DNA of 64,000 nt, from the NCBI GenBank assembly GCA_032718475.1, contig JAUCBJ010001640.1, forward strand, positions 1-64,000, written 5' to 3'. Under the pieces are notes generated by a model, which did not search any database, was not told the origin of the DNA, and worked only from the letters and a program-made list of their open reading frames with translations. Below, in pieces: positions 63,541 through 64,000 of the stretch; the first letter of the stretch is position 1; each line of letters opens with the position of its first letter. A program made the translations under genes and the position numbers. The stretch comes from Nemertoderma westbladi (taxonomy: Eukaryota > Xenacoelomorpha > Nemertodermatida > Nemertodermatidae).

Positions 63541-64000
63541 TTCCTTGGCTTAACGAGCCTAAAAAAGATTCTCCCGGATTAATTATTTTGGATTTATTAA
63601 ATAAACTGGTTGTTACGAATAGTAGATCTCACCAGCAGACTACAACCGTGTACAAGTTTGTGTACAAGTTGATCCTGCTGGTGGCAATCTTAAGGCGGCA
63701 TCTCTGCAGGGTGATGCTGGGCCTGGGAATTATATGTTGCCATCTAATACACCCTCATTCCTTTTGCTTACTTCTTAAGCAATGTCGCGCAACCTGCGCA
63801 GTATCCTGGTGTATGTACCATCAAGAAGAGACCCGGTGTCTTCAGCAGTTAGAGCCCAGCATGGGTTGCCTTAGAGGGCAGATGCTCCAGTACAGCACGG
63901 AAAAGGCGTACCTTTAATGAGCATGACTTGTGGGGTGGAGTGACGATGAATTAAATATGTTATAAAATGTGATAGAACAGTATGACTATGGTCTCCATAG
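63541..64000. other. Intronic sequence after the minisatellite
   Basis: An inverted pair CACCAGCAG / CTGCTGGTG (about 63630 and 63678) can form a hairpin. CTTCAGCAGTTAGAGCCCAG (63840-63860) matches the family A element in reverse (compare 9666-9686), so a diverged RTE-like fragment on the minus strand is likely at about 63830-63900. The 109-codon ORF 63588-63917 has no signature. Confidence 0.5.

Noticed and set aside
62753-63553. 177-codon ORF with a 21-residue repeat
   Set aside because: A by-product of the 63-bp minisatellite in an intron; it begins inside a tRNA-derived SINE.

Overview
The window looks like non-vertebrate animal nuclear DNA. It is AT-rich, has intron-style splice sites and many tandem repeats, and carries retroelement classes typical of marine invertebrates (BEL/Pao, RTE-like, CR1/L2, Penelope). 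Host-type coding sequence is sparse: (i) a fibrinogen C-terminal (FReD) exon at 3804-4436 (+); (ii) an intact single-exon Cys-loop channel gene of the glycine/GABA-receptor type at 44249-45529 (-); (iii) the first coding exon of a BAZ1A/ACF1 homologue at 62419-62544 (+), whose remainder lies beyond the right edge. A marine deuterostome is plausible, but the sequence alone does not settle it. Short palindromes such as TAGGCCTA and TACCGGTA recur throughout unique DNA.

Layout. 1-3700: noncoding DNA with 126-bp, 287-bp and 66-bp tandem repeats. 3804-4436: FReD exon. 5841-7762: an A/G-rich minisatellite, then a CpG-rich 48-bp satellite. 7900-15440: small elements and fragments, including an RTE-like 3' end, a ~213-bp MITE with ACTGGACGCAA ends, a CpG-rich island, a degraded retroelement fragment and a 1.2-kb TIR element with TA target duplications. 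15800-19180: a palindromic repeat, a 5'-truncated CR1/L2-type LINE in a ~50-bp direct repeat, a Penelope-like GIY-YIG relic and a second MITE. 20131-22010: a 68-bp satellite sharing sequence with the inside of the MITE. 22621-26506: a nearly intact DNA transposon with ~340-bp inverted repeats and a 748-codon transposase-like ORF. It abuts a gag-like, zinc-knuckle coding relic (26507-29727).

33207-42028 is a complete BEL/Pao LTR retrotransposon: LTRs, AACGT target duplication, gag, protease, RT, RNase H and integrase. It is disabled by two in-frame stops and one frameshift, and it split an older reading frame. 44249-45529 is the channel gene. 46276-50090 is a nest of a TIR element, a MITE and two RTE-like families. 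51871 starts a tRNA-derived SINE. 53440-55765 and 57880-59810 are large minisatellites beside RTE-like copies. At the right end a tRNA-derived SINE head leads into a 63-bp minisatellite inside the first coding intron of the BAZ1A homologue.

The genes do not form a pathway. The main content is transposable elements, with several cases where tandem arrays share sequence with element bodies. The best candidate for something poorly described is the 22621-26506 transposon. Next come the MITE/68-bp satellite system and the gag-like cassette without a visible pol.
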